Shown here: positions 34,969-46,604 of the stretch, in pieces
Layout of the letters: each line of letters opens with the position of its first letter
Position numbering within the stretch: the stretch's first letter is position 1
From: Artemisia argyi
Taxonomy: Eukaryota > Streptophyta > Magnoliopsida > Asterales > Asteraceae
Reading direction: 5' to 3'
Length of the DNA: 64,000 nucleotides
Assembly (NCBI GenBank): GCA_030686995.1
Contig: CM060680.1
Span: 79,536,060 to 79,600,059, forward strand
Made by a program: the position numbers and the translations under genes
The notes under the pieces: generated by a model
The model's database searches: none
Seen by the model: the letters and a program-made list of their open reading frames with translations, nothing else
What the model was told of the DNA's origin: nothing

Positions 34969-35702
34969 GTACGTATAAATTTGTAGTAACACAAGCGTGG
35001 CTAGCCTCTATCTTGGAAGGCCTAGGAGTCATGTAGCACACCTATTTCACGTTTCTTTTACGATTCATGCATCATACAAACTTATTTTTAAACCATGCTT
35101 AATCGGTACAAAAACTCTAAATACTTAGAAAAATTTCACTAAGTCTTTAACATATATTAAACTCATACCAGCGCCTATAAAACGACCTTGTATATCAAAA
35201 TTTTACTTAACAATCATACCGTATTTTTACACGACTCAATAGACCTCCTAGAAAACTACCACTTTCATATAGATAACTTGTAAAAATACTCACGTTTCGA
35301 CACTCAAATTAATTCATTTTGGATCGACAATCACAAGGTTTCTAAATCTCATGATATTCAAAATTTTAATAAAATTCGATTGGACTTATACTAAGCCCAA
35401 TAAGATTTAACGTTTTATCAGTCCACCAGGCCCATAAAATATATTTTTGGAATCACAAAAGTAGCCCAAGTTCAGGCCCAAATCAATTTCCATGCCCTCG
35501 CCTCCAAATTTCTAAATGGGCTTTTGTTTGGCTCGTTAGAAGCCCATAAGCTGAAAAATAAGCTCTTTTATCAAATAAACAGTTGAAATAAGCTTTAATA
35601 AACTTAAATAAGCTACGAGAATTTTTCTATAATTTTTCCCACTTTTTATTACACTTTTGGACTAAAAATGTAACGCGACGACACTTAGGAGGACTAAAAC
35701 TG
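34739..35702. other. segment present only in the Gypsy-1 3' LTR
   Basis: The LTRs are collinear up to TTTGGGTTAT and again from TGTCAAGGACTGAAAAG. The 964 bp between are absent from the 5' LTR (junction at about 25129). The segment has no TG...CA ends or TSD, and its right part repeats GGACTAAAA phrases like the adjacent LTR. A deletion in the 5' LTR is therefore more likely than an insertion here. Confidence 0.65.
34900..34968. repeat. (TA)n microsatellite, about 69 bp
   Basis: Nearly pure AT dinucleotide run with one ACAT interruption. Confidence 0.95.
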
Positions 35703-38164
35703 TCAAGGACTGAAAAGTAGGGACTGAAACTGTAAAAACAGAATCTATAGGATAAAACTTGATATTATTTAATATTCCAAGCTTAGAATGTTATTTTGGA
35801 CAAGTAGTGGACTATAATTGTAAATTATATAAAAAAAGGACCAACGATGTAACGCTAACGCCGTTAGCATAAAAAGTGTAAAAACTGGAAAAGGACAAGG
35901 ACCAACATATTATATTTGACATTCTTATTTTATTTTCTATTTTACGTCAACCATCACGTCATATGCATTTTTATTACGTTTTATTTATATATTATTTATT
36001 TTTACGTTAATAATATATATAACGATATTTCAAAAGTTAATATTTTTACTTACGTTTAAAAAGGTAAAACTTCGATGGATAATTTAAATAAAGTATGTTA
36101 TCATATCATGCATGGCATAATAATTACACTGCACATCATCTATTCGTCATAACAAATAAATATTATTCGTTCGTATTTACCAAATAGTATTTGGTCAAAT
36201 TCTCAGATAAATTTATTTATCAGGTTCCGTATCAAAGACGTTTTCATAATCATTCTCATAATCTCTCGAATTTACTTTTCATCATTCCCGTATCAATTAA
36301 GGTGAGTCATAGCCCATTTCCAATACTTGTTTTTAACTCTTTAGGGGAGATACATGCGTACATATACTTTGATAATTTTATAAGTATATGAATAAAATAC
36401 ATGATTCAAATCAATTTCCTAATTGATATTTATTTAATATGGTTTGTGATTTAAGATGTGAAATATACAATACTTGACGAAATACTTAATTGAAATACTG
36501 ATACTCATGTGATAATGTTTCCAATTTGATTATTGTGGTATGTGATATATATAGTTTACTGATGAATTACTCAACTGAAATACTGATACTCATATGATAA
36601 TGTTTCCAATTCGATTATTGTGGTATGTGATATATATATATGTTACTGGCGAAATACTTAACTGAATTACTGATACTCAGATGATACTATTTCCAAATTG
36701 ATTACTGTGGTATGATACTTGATTATATGATGTTATTCTGAATGATCCCATTATTACCTTGATATTGCCTAAGTTACCTTATCGCCATAAAGTCCCTCAA
36801 TCATGAGCCATTAATCACTGTTATGTGAGCACGAATATAGTGAACAGCTTCGAAACCTGTTAAGGATTGACCTCCTGTCCCACTAATACTTGACGGAATG
36901 CCATATGCACATGGTTAGTCGTATTAGTCGTGATACACTATATTTGAGTAAAAATAGGAATTGGCAAATCACCTATTACACGAGGGCAAAATTTATCATT
37001 GACTTGATAAAACACCCCTTTTGTTAACGTCTTGTGTGTCATGAGGCTTGGGGCAATATCTATAAGGAAATGTATGTTTTCAACATATATTTAGATACAG
37101 CTGTATAGGAATTTTACCATACTTGAATTGTATATCTGATTAAATTAGCATCATGAGTTTCCAGCTCATGTTAGGATTATTGATTCCTTATTTGAATTTG
37201 ATTGAATATTTATATGATTTATTCTGTGATTATAATCAACATTACCAAATACTTGTTTCATCATTGTTTGTATTCATCATTACTAAATATTCCTGAAATC
37301 TATCAAAATAAACGGTTTTCCATAAAACTCTATGAACTCACCAACCTTTGTGTTGACACTTTTAAGCATGTGTATCTCAGGTAATTTAACGGAGCAGGAC
37401 AAGACACGGAGTGGGCATTTATTACTCTGATAAATTAAAATTGTGTAAAAATCAAATATGTCATTCTTTCAAGCCTTTATATCGTTTCATAAAGATTTGT
37501 AAATCAAATGGTTCACCTTTTATCAAAAATATTATTTGAGTGACAAATAACTTTCAAAACGCTTCTTTTAAGTTGTTTTATGAGATTATAACTTCGATCC
37601 TCCCCGTAACACCCAAATTACTTTTCCGCTACTACAAACTTAAATTTGGGGGTGTTACAGATTTGTTCATGTCTGCTTCTGGCTCAGGATCACGGAATAC
37701 TTCTTACTTAACTTAGTGATACTTGGTTATAAGTGGAGAGTTCAAATGCTTGCAAATGAGCTCGATTTATAGGCTTCTGATAGGCAAAGTACGGCGTACA
37801 TAGATTGTAAGTGTGGCTCACTTTGCTATTTTCTTGGCGCCAAAGTTTCATAAATGCAGAGGAAGTACGACGCACATTTATTAAAAAGTACTTCTTGACT
37901 TTCTTGGCCAAGAGAACAAGTGCGGCGCACATGACTTGGAAAACCGGCACACTTGGCTTGGAAGAAAGGACTAATATAATAGACTTCTTATTTATTTACT
38001 TCGATTGCTGAATAGTTGTGCTTTTGATGTTTCTTGCTTCAGAGTATCCAAGAGTGAACCTGCATTCATTTCATGATATTAAGTATCGAAAGTTCACACT
38101 AAATGATCATAAAACATATAATATTATGCCCGAGAATATGTATAATTAGGGCGTTATCAATATG

Positions 38165-38588
38165 TTATTGGAATCTGTAGGTCCCAAAAAATACCTCACC
38201 AAAAATACCCACTCACTCACCAAAAAAAAAGGCGTATGTGGGTGGATTGGTTGAATACCGAATGGCAGACCAACAACACGAGACACAGTACAGTACAACA
38301 TGTTGTTCGTGCGTTGTTGGGTCTTTGGCGAGCGAACAACAGCTTCACACCAAGCTCTCTAAGGTGTTGTAACACCATCAACACCAAAAAGTGTTGTCAC
38401 ATCAGCGCCACATTACCATCCCACTTTTAACACCATACTTAAAAACATCCCCTCCCTCATAAACTACTAACACCACCCTTTTTGGGACCCAACATATATA
38501 TTTTCTTTTTCATTTTTTCAAACAAACTAATTTTTCATAAATTAAATACAAATACAAATAACATTTAAAAGAAAGTTACAAAACTAAA

Positions 38589-38641
<53 letters not shown>

Positions 38642-39226
38642 TACACCATCTTCTCCAACGCAACACACACACACACACACACACAAAAACTCTCAATATT
38701 TTTAAACAAAAATAAAAAATGCAAACCAACGCATATTGGTGTATCAACGCAGAGACCAACGACATTGGTTTTGTTGTTTGGTCGGTATGGTAACACAGGC
38801 AACGCCACCGCCACGTCGGCATAATGCCATGCCCAGCGTTACCATACCTTATGCTCTTGTAACATACATTATAATCACTAAGACCGAAAGTAATGGTGTG
38901 GTTTTGTCAATCGTAAGGCTCTACCTCACCACCAACACCACTACCACCATCGTACCTCATGTGTGAGGTGCCTCAAACCAGAGACGAAAGGTGATGTGCC
39001 TCACCTCTCTGCATTTGTGCCAAGTGTTTGTGTTTTAGTATTGTTTATTTTGTTTGTGAGTGGGGGGGGGGGGGGGGGGGGGGGTATTTTGTGGGGTATT
39101 TGTTAAAGCGAGTAATTTAATGAAATTTGAGGAGTGGTGTAACCATCAAGGGTGAAAGGTGAGGAGGTGTGAAAGGAAAGAGAAAGCTGAGATGAAGCTA
39201 ATGTGAAAGGTGAGTTGGTGTGACCG
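38165..39226. other. MITE-like low-complexity stretch with inverted ends
   Basis: AAATACCTCACCAAAAATACC near 38188 is mirrored by GGGGTATTTTGTGGGGTATTT near 39083-39102, with CACTCACTCAC mirrored by GTGAGTGG. This suggests an element of about 900 bp. Inside are a 49-bp poly(A) (38591-38639), a (CA)11 repeat (about 38663-38685), GTGTTG/CAACAC words and a G run (39061-39083). No credible gene. TSD not resolved. Confidence 0.45.
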
Positions 39227-39729
39227 CCACCTCCCAGAGGCGGAGCTACCGGGGGGGGGGGGGGGGGTCATGGTGGGCACGTGCCCCCCCCCCCCCCCCC
39301 CAACAAAAAACCAAAAAACGAGCAGTGTAACTTTTTTGAGTATTCGAGATATTTTTGTAATTTGCCCCCCCCCCCCCCCCTAAAAAAGCGTCTGCGTATC
39401 AAAATTGAAAGTCAAAATCAATACTTAGGTAGTTTTTAGAATGTGGAGTTGTTTTTTTAGTTGAAATAGTGAAGAAGAAAGAGATATGGAAGATATAGTG
39501 AGGAAGACGAAAAGGAAGAAGAAAGAGTATAGAAAATGAAAGAGTAAAGTAGGTTTTACTTTGTTTTGTAGTGAAATATTGAATGCAATCACTGCAATCA
39601 CGTGGGTGGTAACTAATAAGTTCAAAATGAGTGTCTTTTTCTTTTCTTTTTTTATTATTAATTTTAGCTTATTTTTGTTAGTGAATTATTTTCTTAATGT
39701 TATTGAACACCCCATATAAATATGGTTTG

Positions 39730-42700
39730 TGATGAGTGCTCAAACACTCATCATTTTTAGTCAAATCTGAACTGCAAAACATACAAAAACACTCAGAAAT
39801 GCATCAAAATACCAAAAATATTTCAAAATCGTGTTTTATATGTTTTAGATGCAAAATGAGTAAAAACTGACGAAAAACGTACAAAGTTTGCAAAACTGGC
39901 AGTTTCAGCCCCCAACTTTCATAAAATTACAAATCTAGTCCCTGGATATTCAAAATATGGAAAATTATCACCAAAGGTCCTTTTGAAATCATAAGTTGTC
40001 ATATTTAGTCTTTTGGTGAAAATTCTAAAAGTTTTGGAAATTTATAGTTTGGTCCCTTGAGTTTCAAAAATTGACAGATTTGGTCCCTGTTGGGATATTT
40101 TGGAAGAAAAGTCAACTAGGGTCCTTGGAAAGTCAAATGTTGTCAATAATGATCCTTAGATGAAATTTTTAATGAATTGGCAAAACAGGTCCCTCAACTT
40201 TCACATTTGGCAGAAATAGTCCTTGGGAATTTCAATTTTTGGGAAATAAACAATATTGGTCCTTGGGAATTTCAAATGTGGCAATTTCAACCGTTGGCAT
40301 AAGTTTGGAAGTTTGGCAGATTTAACCCGTAACTTTGCTGATTTTACATTAATGGTCCTTGTGATTTCCTAGTTACTACATAACAAATGGACCATTTGTA
40401 ATTTACTTAACCTAAAACCACCCTTAGCCCAAAAATAAATAAATAAAACCCAAAACAATAATCCAATCCACAAAACCCTACCCAAGCCCAACACACACCA
40501 AAACCCACACCCCCCCCCCCCCGTTTTATTTGTTTCGGTCAAATAGTCAACCCACACAAATAAAAATAAAACCACACCCTTATCCCTCCCCCTTGCCCTG
40601 CCCCTAGCCTGCTGCTACAACCTGCTACTCCAAACACCATCATTCACCCTACTCCTTTCCCCCTCCAACACTCCACCCCTGCACATACTTTCCACCACAA
40701 AACACCAAAACCCTTGCCCCCTTCCAAAGAGCTAAAAGCCAAAAGTGCAATACCACTTTTTCCCGCCTAAATGGATCAAACGGCTTGGAGCATGTCAGAC
40801 TCATCCAAGGGCTGTGGTGAAAGCAGAAGAAACAAGACAAGAAGGAAGCAAACCCTAGTTCTAGTTTTCTTGGTATAAATAAGCAAATTGTATGCCATAT
40901 GTTGGCAGTTAGTTTTTTAGATTTTTAGTAGTCAATTAGGTTAGCAGTAGTGAATGTAGTGTAAAAGTAGTTTTAATTTGATTTTAAAAGTGTTGTTAGT
41001 TTTATATCTCAGTTGTAAAAACTCTTATTTTCAATTAATGAAAGTCTTATTTCATCAAAGAATTTACTAAGTTTATTACCCTGCTCACTCAGTGTTTATT
41101 CAGTATTTACTTCAGCTTATTTAAGCTTCTAAAGTGCATTTTATTCAAATCTCAGTGTAATTGTTAGTTTAGAAAAGCTTTGCAACAAAATTTCATGGTA
41201 ACTGATAATAATAAGCATTCACTGCTTATTTGCTTTTAGCTTATTAAATGCTTAATTAGTGCTCAGCTATGTTTATATTAGTCAATCATTGCTTATTATG
41301 TAGGTTGTAGTTTAGTTGCATCAGTGGAACTTAGTTTTCTTGAATGTTTGTGTTAACTGTTTTATAATAACTTTAATAGCTTATTAGTGGTAGCTTATTG
41401 TAGAGTGCTTATTTTTAGTCTCTTACTGCTTCTCTAATGATAAAATAGCCAGAATTGTAGTATCTTTCACTTAATCAAGTAAATCAACCCTTTGTTTTTG
41501 AAAATCAGAAAACAATCACCACTTTAGGGGTGTTTGGATGATCTGATATAGTCAGGTTTAAGTTTGTGGGATTGTTTTTGTTGGTTCAGTCATGCTATAT
41601 TAGAGTTTATTAGGCTATTAAAGTCACATAATTTAGTGCTTGTTCAGTAGATAGTCAAAATGCATTTTCAATCTAATTTTAGGGTAACTGTGTAGGTTTA
41701 AGGTTCCATGCTCTCTATAATCTGTTAATAAGTTGTTAGTTTAGCTTATTATATCCTATTTGCATCCTATAATTATGTTTACAGTTAATTAGAGATAATC
41801 AAAATCACCAAAAGTCAAAACTTGTTCATAGTTTGCACAAGTCAAATGTTCTGAAGTGTTGGTATGGGTCAGAATTCAAAAGGCTTTATAGGGCTCAATT
41901 TGGTTTAGAAATAAATACTAATTGTTGCTTGGTAATCTCTGATAGCTTGTGATTTCAAATCAAAAAGAAAATTTGAGTTTCAAGCTCTTTTGGTCATTGA
42001 AATTTATTTCAAAAGTGCCCCATTTGACCCAAACCTCCCCTGTTCCAGTTCCATGACAACATTTTCTTAGTCTTGCATTTAAGTCCCCATTGCACCATAG
42101 CTTATTGTATGTGATGTTTTGGACAGCTAGCTGCACAAACTTGTTATTCCAATGCTTAACTGCTCATGTTAAGCTTATCTAGTAACTTATTTGTAGCCTT
42201 CCATATGCATACACTGAGCTGTGTACACTGACTCATCAGTGTACACATTCTCAATTCATAAGCTCATATTGAGCTTATCTGTGGACCCTCATCTGAGTTC
42301 TTAATTTTTTTTGGAAGTTTGTAGTGCAGGGTTGCTGATTCAAAATCCATTTTGGCCTACTGAGCTTATCAAATAAGCTTGATCAGGCCTGCTTCAAGGT
42401 ACCCCTTGGACTGTTGATTGTATCAGTTGTGTTAAGGTTGTTTGTTGCTTATTTGTTGATTTGGTCTTTCTAACTTAATTAAGTTTCACATCTGAGTTAG
42501 TTTAGGAAATGTTTTAGCTTGTAGCTTGAAGCTTGTTGAAGCTTATTTTAGTTCATCACAGTTTAGATAATTAGGATTCATCATCATCTTAGCATAACAG
42601 TTGAGCCTTGTGGTTGTTTGAATGCCTGTTTGATTAAATTGCATGATCAGTAAGCTAGTGATTGTTCAAGCTTGGTATAAGCTTTGATTTATGAACCTTT

Positions 42701-44033
42701 GAGCTTGTTTGTTAGTTTTCTGAGCTTGCCAGCTTTTGTTTCTATTAGCAGTAGCTTTTAGTAGCCTTTGCATTAGTTGGATAAGCTTGATAGCAGTTGC
42801 ATGAAGCAAACTTCATGGGCTTCTAAAATGTTCATTACTTAAGCTCACCCTGAGCTTAGTAGCTTTTTGAGAAGCCCACATTGCTGGCTTGTGGATTCCA
42901 GTCCCATTTCTTGTTCAAGGGCTTTTGCCCTAGCTTATTTTAGCCTCCAATTCAGCCCAGTGGACTGTTTGGTTTTAAGCTTTTGAATTGTGCTTATTAG
43001 CTTGTTATGGCTTAATCTGTGAGTTTCTTTGGTAATTTAAGTTGATTTAAGCTTATATAAGTTATTTGTAGTGTACTCTAGCTTTTGGTAATTAATTGCA
43101 TTGTTTGCTTATTTTTAAGTGCTTATTTCCTAGTGCTTTTTATCCATTCTGCTTATTTCAGCTTCTTTTTCAGTAGATCTTATTTTTCTTAAGTTCCTAA
43201 TTGCATTTTAGAATTTTCCTAAAAATTTCAGATTTTTCTTTGCCTTTTTAGTATTTTTAATAAATCAAAAGTAGTTTTAGTAATTAATAAATAGTTATTA
43301 ATTAATAATAATTAAATAAAAAGTAGGAAAAATATATTTTTAATTTTAAAATTACTTTTATATTATTTTAGAATTTTTGGAATTAAATTTTCATTTTTCT
43401 AGCTTAATTTCATAATTAGTGTAATTTAAATATTATTAATTAGTAATTAAATAGTAATTAATTAAATAGTGTAAAAATTATTTTTCTTTTTCTAAAAATT
43501 TTATTTTATCATTAGGTCCGTAAAAATGTAATTTTCGTGTCCGTAGGATTAACGTAGCTCAAAATTCACTTTTTATTTCGCGCATTAGCGTTTATTTTAA
43601 TTTTAACTCGCGTTTTATTTAAATAACGTTTACGTTTTTAAATTTAGGTTACGTAGTTTGTAAAATAAGAAAAACCAAAAATATAAATAAAGTGATAGCT
43701 TCTATTTAAGCCGATTGGCTTATTTTTCTGCTTACGAATAAGCAATTTCTGATTTTAAGTTTTCAGTTTACGTTTTAGGTTAAATAGGTTTCGCGTTATT
43801 GTTAATATAGTTTGTTTACATCGTTCTCATTCGTTTTTCCTTAGCGTAATCACTCACAAACCCCTTTTCATCCAAATTCACCCGATCACGAAACCGTTTT
43901 GATTACAATTCACACCTCGTCGGGACAATACGACCCGGGGAAACCACTATATTCCGCGGAGCATTGACTCTAGGCAGTTTGACCTTGTTGACCATTCCCT
44001 GGTCAATTCGGGTTGACTGTTTAGCATCAATCA
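39730..44033 (+). repeat. Gypsy-2 5' LTR
   Basis: Begins with TGATGAGTG and, after six bases, CACTCATCA, a 9-bp palindromic terminus. It ends AGCATCAATCA. 39930-40370 repeats a GTCC(C/T)T phrase about ten times. 41100-43200 is loaded with AGCTTATT words. 43180-43520 is very AT-rich. No coding content; the minus-strand frames at 40369 and 40649 exist in both LTRs only because the LTRs are identical. Confidence 0.93.
40874..40881 (+). promoter_or_regulatory. putative TATA box in the Gypsy-2 5' LTR
   Basis: TATAAATA in TTGGTATAAATAAGCAA follows a GC-richer upstream block. The same motif is at 48171-48178 in the 3' LTR. If used, U3 would be about 1.15 kb and R-U5 about 3.1 kb, an unusually long leader. 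Confidence 0.45.
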
Positions 44034-44038
44034 AATTT

Positions 44039-44056
44039 TGGCGCCGTTGCCAGGGA
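44039..44056 (+). promoter_or_regulatory. Gypsy-2 primer-binding site (tRNA-Asp type)
   Basis: TGGCGCCGTTGCCAGGGA begins five bases after the LTR. The complement of plant tRNA-Asp 3' end is TGGCGCCGTTGCCGGGGA, one mismatch. tRNA-Asp priming is characteristic of Athila and related Gypsy elements. Confidence 0.85.
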
Positions 44057-44332
44057 GGTTGTGTGCGTATCTAAACGGTTTTTCTGATTAGTGTCTTTGG
44101 AATTCGTTCCATTGTACATTTATCCATCCTTTGTTCATATTTTCTATTTATCTAAACAAAACCGTTCCCGAAAACTTTTTAAATCAAGTTTTCAACGAAC
44201 ACAAAAAACATAAAAACATTTTCTTTCTCATTTGTACAAAATGTATTTCCAAAAACCCAAAAATATTCACCTTTACCCTCTCACATCTTTGATTCTTCAT
44301 CCCTACCTCTCTATACACATTTGATTCTTTCT

Positions 44333-46225
44333 ATGTCTCATCCACACTTTCTGGTTTGCCAGTGGTGTGGTAGTCCTCGTAATGGTGGTAATTGCCTCAG
44401 TTGTGGCATGATAGAGTCAGGAAACGGGTCTGTCTATAACCAAGATCCCTATTCCTATCATGACACCACTGATTCATTCCACCAGCTACCACACCATGAT
44501 ACTCAGCAATTTTACTGTTGTGAGTACTGCGGTGGTGCACACTACAGTTCTGATTGTCAATCGGGAAACACGCTTGTCTATGAGCAGTTTCCTAATAACA
44601 ATTTAGACTTTAGCACATACGACTCACAGCCTCAACAGTTTTACTGTTGTGATTACTGTGGAGGTCCGCACTTCAACTCAGATTGTCAAGCGGGGAATCC
44701 ATATCCTTGTGACAATTTTGACACACCTTGTTATGACCAACCTCCACAGTACGATATGAATCAAGCACTTCTTCCAGAAATGCAAAATATGATGAAAATC
44801 GTTGATGAGCTTAAGGGTTTAGTTCAAGACTTTGCCCAAAGACATACTCATCAAAAATCCATGGAAGAATTGCTTGCTGAAGAGCAGGCTGCTAGAATAA
44901 ATTCCCAAGATGCATATGAAAAATCTGTGAGGGAATCCATTGCAAGAGAAAAAGCAGCCAAATCTAGCTCTTTGTTCCGTTTCATTCATGATGACGATGA
45001 TGATGAGGATTCTATTCAAATGAAGGAATATTACAAAGATTCATCCAGTTCATCAGTTGAGATTCCTTCCGTGGAAGCACAGGGAGATAAGAGTATGCAA
45101 GAATTGCTAGCAGAAGAACATATGAAAAATATAAAATCTATGTGTGCTAGTCTTTCTTATCTCCCTCAGTCTGCTCTTATCACACCCGAAGTTCACACTC
45201 ACTCTCTAAACATGGGGGATGAGCATCTTAGCACTGTTCCTAATAAGGAATCGGACGAATTAATAAAGTCTAGTGTTGAGATCCTTATCCCAATCCCGAG
45301 AGAGTCAGAGGGAACTTTGGATGATATGTGTGAAATTCCTTCCGCCATTGAGTGTACTAAAGATCAATTTGAGACTTTCTCAGATTTTAGCGATGATTGT
45401 ACATCTCATGGAGACATTGAGTATGTTGAGGCACCACTGCCTCATTCTGATGTTGATCCTCTTCTCAAGGAGTTCGCTGATGAACTTGCTCACATCGATC
45501 CACTTTCATTGGAAAGTGATGATGGTCTCCTTGATTTCCAAGCCGATCTGGGAGAAATTGAAAGTCTCCTACATCATGATCCGTCACTCACTTCTTATCC
45601 CGACAATCCAATTGAGAATAATATTCACTTTGTTCCCGAAACATTCAGTACTACTCTCACCAATCCTCTATTTGAATTCGAATCTGAATTCACTTCGATT
45701 TCTGATAATCCACTATTTGATATTCAGAACGAGGATTGTGAGTCTATTCCGGAACATGAGTTCACAGATTCACATCTTGTGATTAATTCTCTTCATGAGG
45801 AGTTCTCCGGTGAACTCGCTCATCATGTTATGACTCCTCCGGAGTTTGATATCCCGGGGGGAGATGCACTCAATCTTGAGGATTTGCAAATTCCCACCCA
45901 CCCTCCCGGGTTGTTTACGAGCTTACCCTTTGAAATCCAAACTCAGGCTACGGAGCCTGCTCTCGAGGAAGAAGATCAAATCATGCTTTTTATCATGATT
46001 TTCTTCCTTTTCTTCACCTATAAGGTGACTTCTTCTCTTCTTCACTCCTTCGGGAGTGAGGACACTATATTTGATCCCGGCATTTTCATGTATCATTATC
46101 TTGAGCCGGATACTTATCTCATCGGTGTGGAACTTTCACGTGCTTCAAATGTTTGTCCAAACATCTTGAATGAAAGCCCGATTGAGATCATTTCTTCCAC
46201 ATCATGCTTCCCCAAGGACAAATGA
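44333..46225 (+). CDS. Gypsy-2 orphan protein: modified zinc knuckles plus C-terminal membrane segment
   Basis: 630 codons from ATG (the open frame extends four codons upstream without ATG). N-terminus: CQWCGSPRNGGNCLSC, then CEYCGGAHYSSDC and CDYCGGPHFNSDC. The last two are CX2CX3HX4C, one residue shorter than a standard zinc knuckle. Two copies of a KSM(E/Q)ELLAEE helix motif follow (about residues 175 and 260). The middle is long and acidic (Asp/Glu/Ser/Pro-rich, probably disordered). Near residue 550, IMLFIMIFFLFFTYKV is a strong membrane helix, with a further 60 residues ending SCFPKDK. No capsid, protease or polymerase domain. It may fuse the nucleic-acid-binding end of Gag with an env-like tail, as some Athila relatives have envelope-like ORFs; that is inference. 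The frame is intact, consistent with recent activity. Confidence 0.75.
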   Translation: MSHPHFLVCQWCGSPRNGGNCLSCGMIESGNGSVYNQDPYSYHDTTDSFHQLPHHDTQQFYCCEYCGGAHYSSDCQSGNTLVYEQFPNNNLDFSTYDSQPQQFYCCDYCGGPHFNSDCQAGNPYPCDNFDTPCYDQPPQYDMNQALLPEMQNMMKIVDELKGLVQDFAQRHTHQKSMEELLAEEQAARINSQDAYEKSVRESIAREKAAKSSSLFRFIHDDDDDEDSIQMKEYYKDSSSSSVEIPSVEAQGDKSMQELLAEEHMKNIKSMCASLSYLPQSALITPEVHTHSLNMGDEHLSTVPNKESDELIKSSVEILIPIPRESEGTLDDMCEIPSAIECTKDQFETFSDFSDDCTSHGDIEYVEAPLPHSDVDPLLKEFADELAHIDPLSLESDDGLLDFQADLGEIESLLHHDPSLTSYPDNPIENNIHFVPETFSTTLTNPLFEFESEFTSISDNPLFDIQNEDCESIPEHEFTDSHLVINSLHEEFSGELAHHVMTPPEFDIPGGDALNLEDLQIPTHPPGLFTSLPFEIQTQATEPALEEEDQIMLFIMIFFLFFTYKVTSSLLHSFGSEDTIFDPGIFMYHYLEPDTYLIGVELSRASNVCPNILNESPIEIISSTSCFPKDK

Positions 46226-46604
46226 ATTCGGGGTCGAGTCAAGCGAGAGACTCGGTAAACAAAAACAGTAGCATGCTTATAGGGTTTTCACCCTAAGTGT
46301 GGGGGAGTCTCCCATGCTATGGTTACAAGAGTGAAAAACAAAATGGTGTTTTCCACGCTTAGCTTGTAATGTTGCCCTTTTACGTTCAAAATTTCGGCAT
46401 AATAGCCGGGATTTTGAATATTGAGGACAATATTCATGCTTAGTATGGGGGGGGGGGGGGTATTCGCTATTCTAGCGAATTTTATCACATTTTACTATAT
46501 AATACCCCCGTTTTTGCCAAAATTTCAAAAAAATTTTCAAAATTTTTTCACTGGTGCTTTAAAATTTTTGTGGTAATCAGTCCGCCTTGTCTAACCGACA
46601 AAAG

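Larger units (their letters stand above)
24137..37659 (+). mobile_element. Gypsy-1: non-autonomous Ty3/Gypsy LTR retrotransposon
   Basis: Bounded by GATTT on both sides (24132-24136, 37660-37664). The 5' LTR is 24137-27095 and the 3' LTR 31104-37659, the latter enlarged by a Copia-like insertion. LTRs start TGTAAAACC and end GTGTTACA. A primer site close to initiator-Met tRNA follows the 5' LTR. The 4.0-kb internal region has a broken coiled-coil ORF, a zinc-knuckle ORF and antisense small ORFs, but no protease, reverse transcriptase, RNase H or integrase. It must have relied on an autonomous relative, perhaps a Tekay-type chromovirus judging from the nucleocapsid pattern. By eye I count about 50 differences over 2.95 kb of shared LTR (about 1.7%). 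Confidence 0.9.
31104..37659 (+). repeat. Gypsy-1 3' LTR, split by a Copia-like element
   Basis: Starts TGTAAAACCTCGC and ends GTGTTACA. It matches the 5' LTR throughout except for the 2638-bp insertion at 31299-33936 and the roughly 964-bp segment at 34739-35702. Excluding the insertion it is about 3.9 kb, which is probably the full ancestral LTR length. Confidence 0.88.
23313..38159 (-). mobile_element. solo LTR of a Gypsy-type element, split by Gypsy-1
   Basis: On the minus strand it begins TGATAACGCCCTAATTATAC and ends CTTTCCTTACACATCA, the TG...CA form of an LTR. The near-end text AAGTCCCTGTGGATACGACC is typical of the U5 end of Athila/Tat-type Gypsy LTRs. It is flanked by ATATG on both sides (23308-23312, 38160-38164). 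Excluding the inserted Gypsy-1 (24137-37659 plus one TSD) leaves about 1.32 kb. No internal region or primer site adjoins it, so it is a solo LTR left by recombination. Confidence 0.8.

Noticed and set aside
38165..39226. TIR-bounded MITE with defined ends
   Set aside because: Inverted ends are visible but imprecise, and no target duplication could be set, so it is reported only as MITE-like.
40369..40840. Minus-strand frames with Gly/Trp-rich and Cys-rich peptides, also at 47663-47872
   Set aside because: They read through a C/G homopolymer and are repeated by LTR identity; no domain logic or conserved start.
45273..45782. 169-codon frame overlapping the Gypsy-2 ORF
   Set aside because: Shadow of the 630-codon ORF in another frame; Leu/Ile-rich from the acidic Asp/Ser codons read out of frame.
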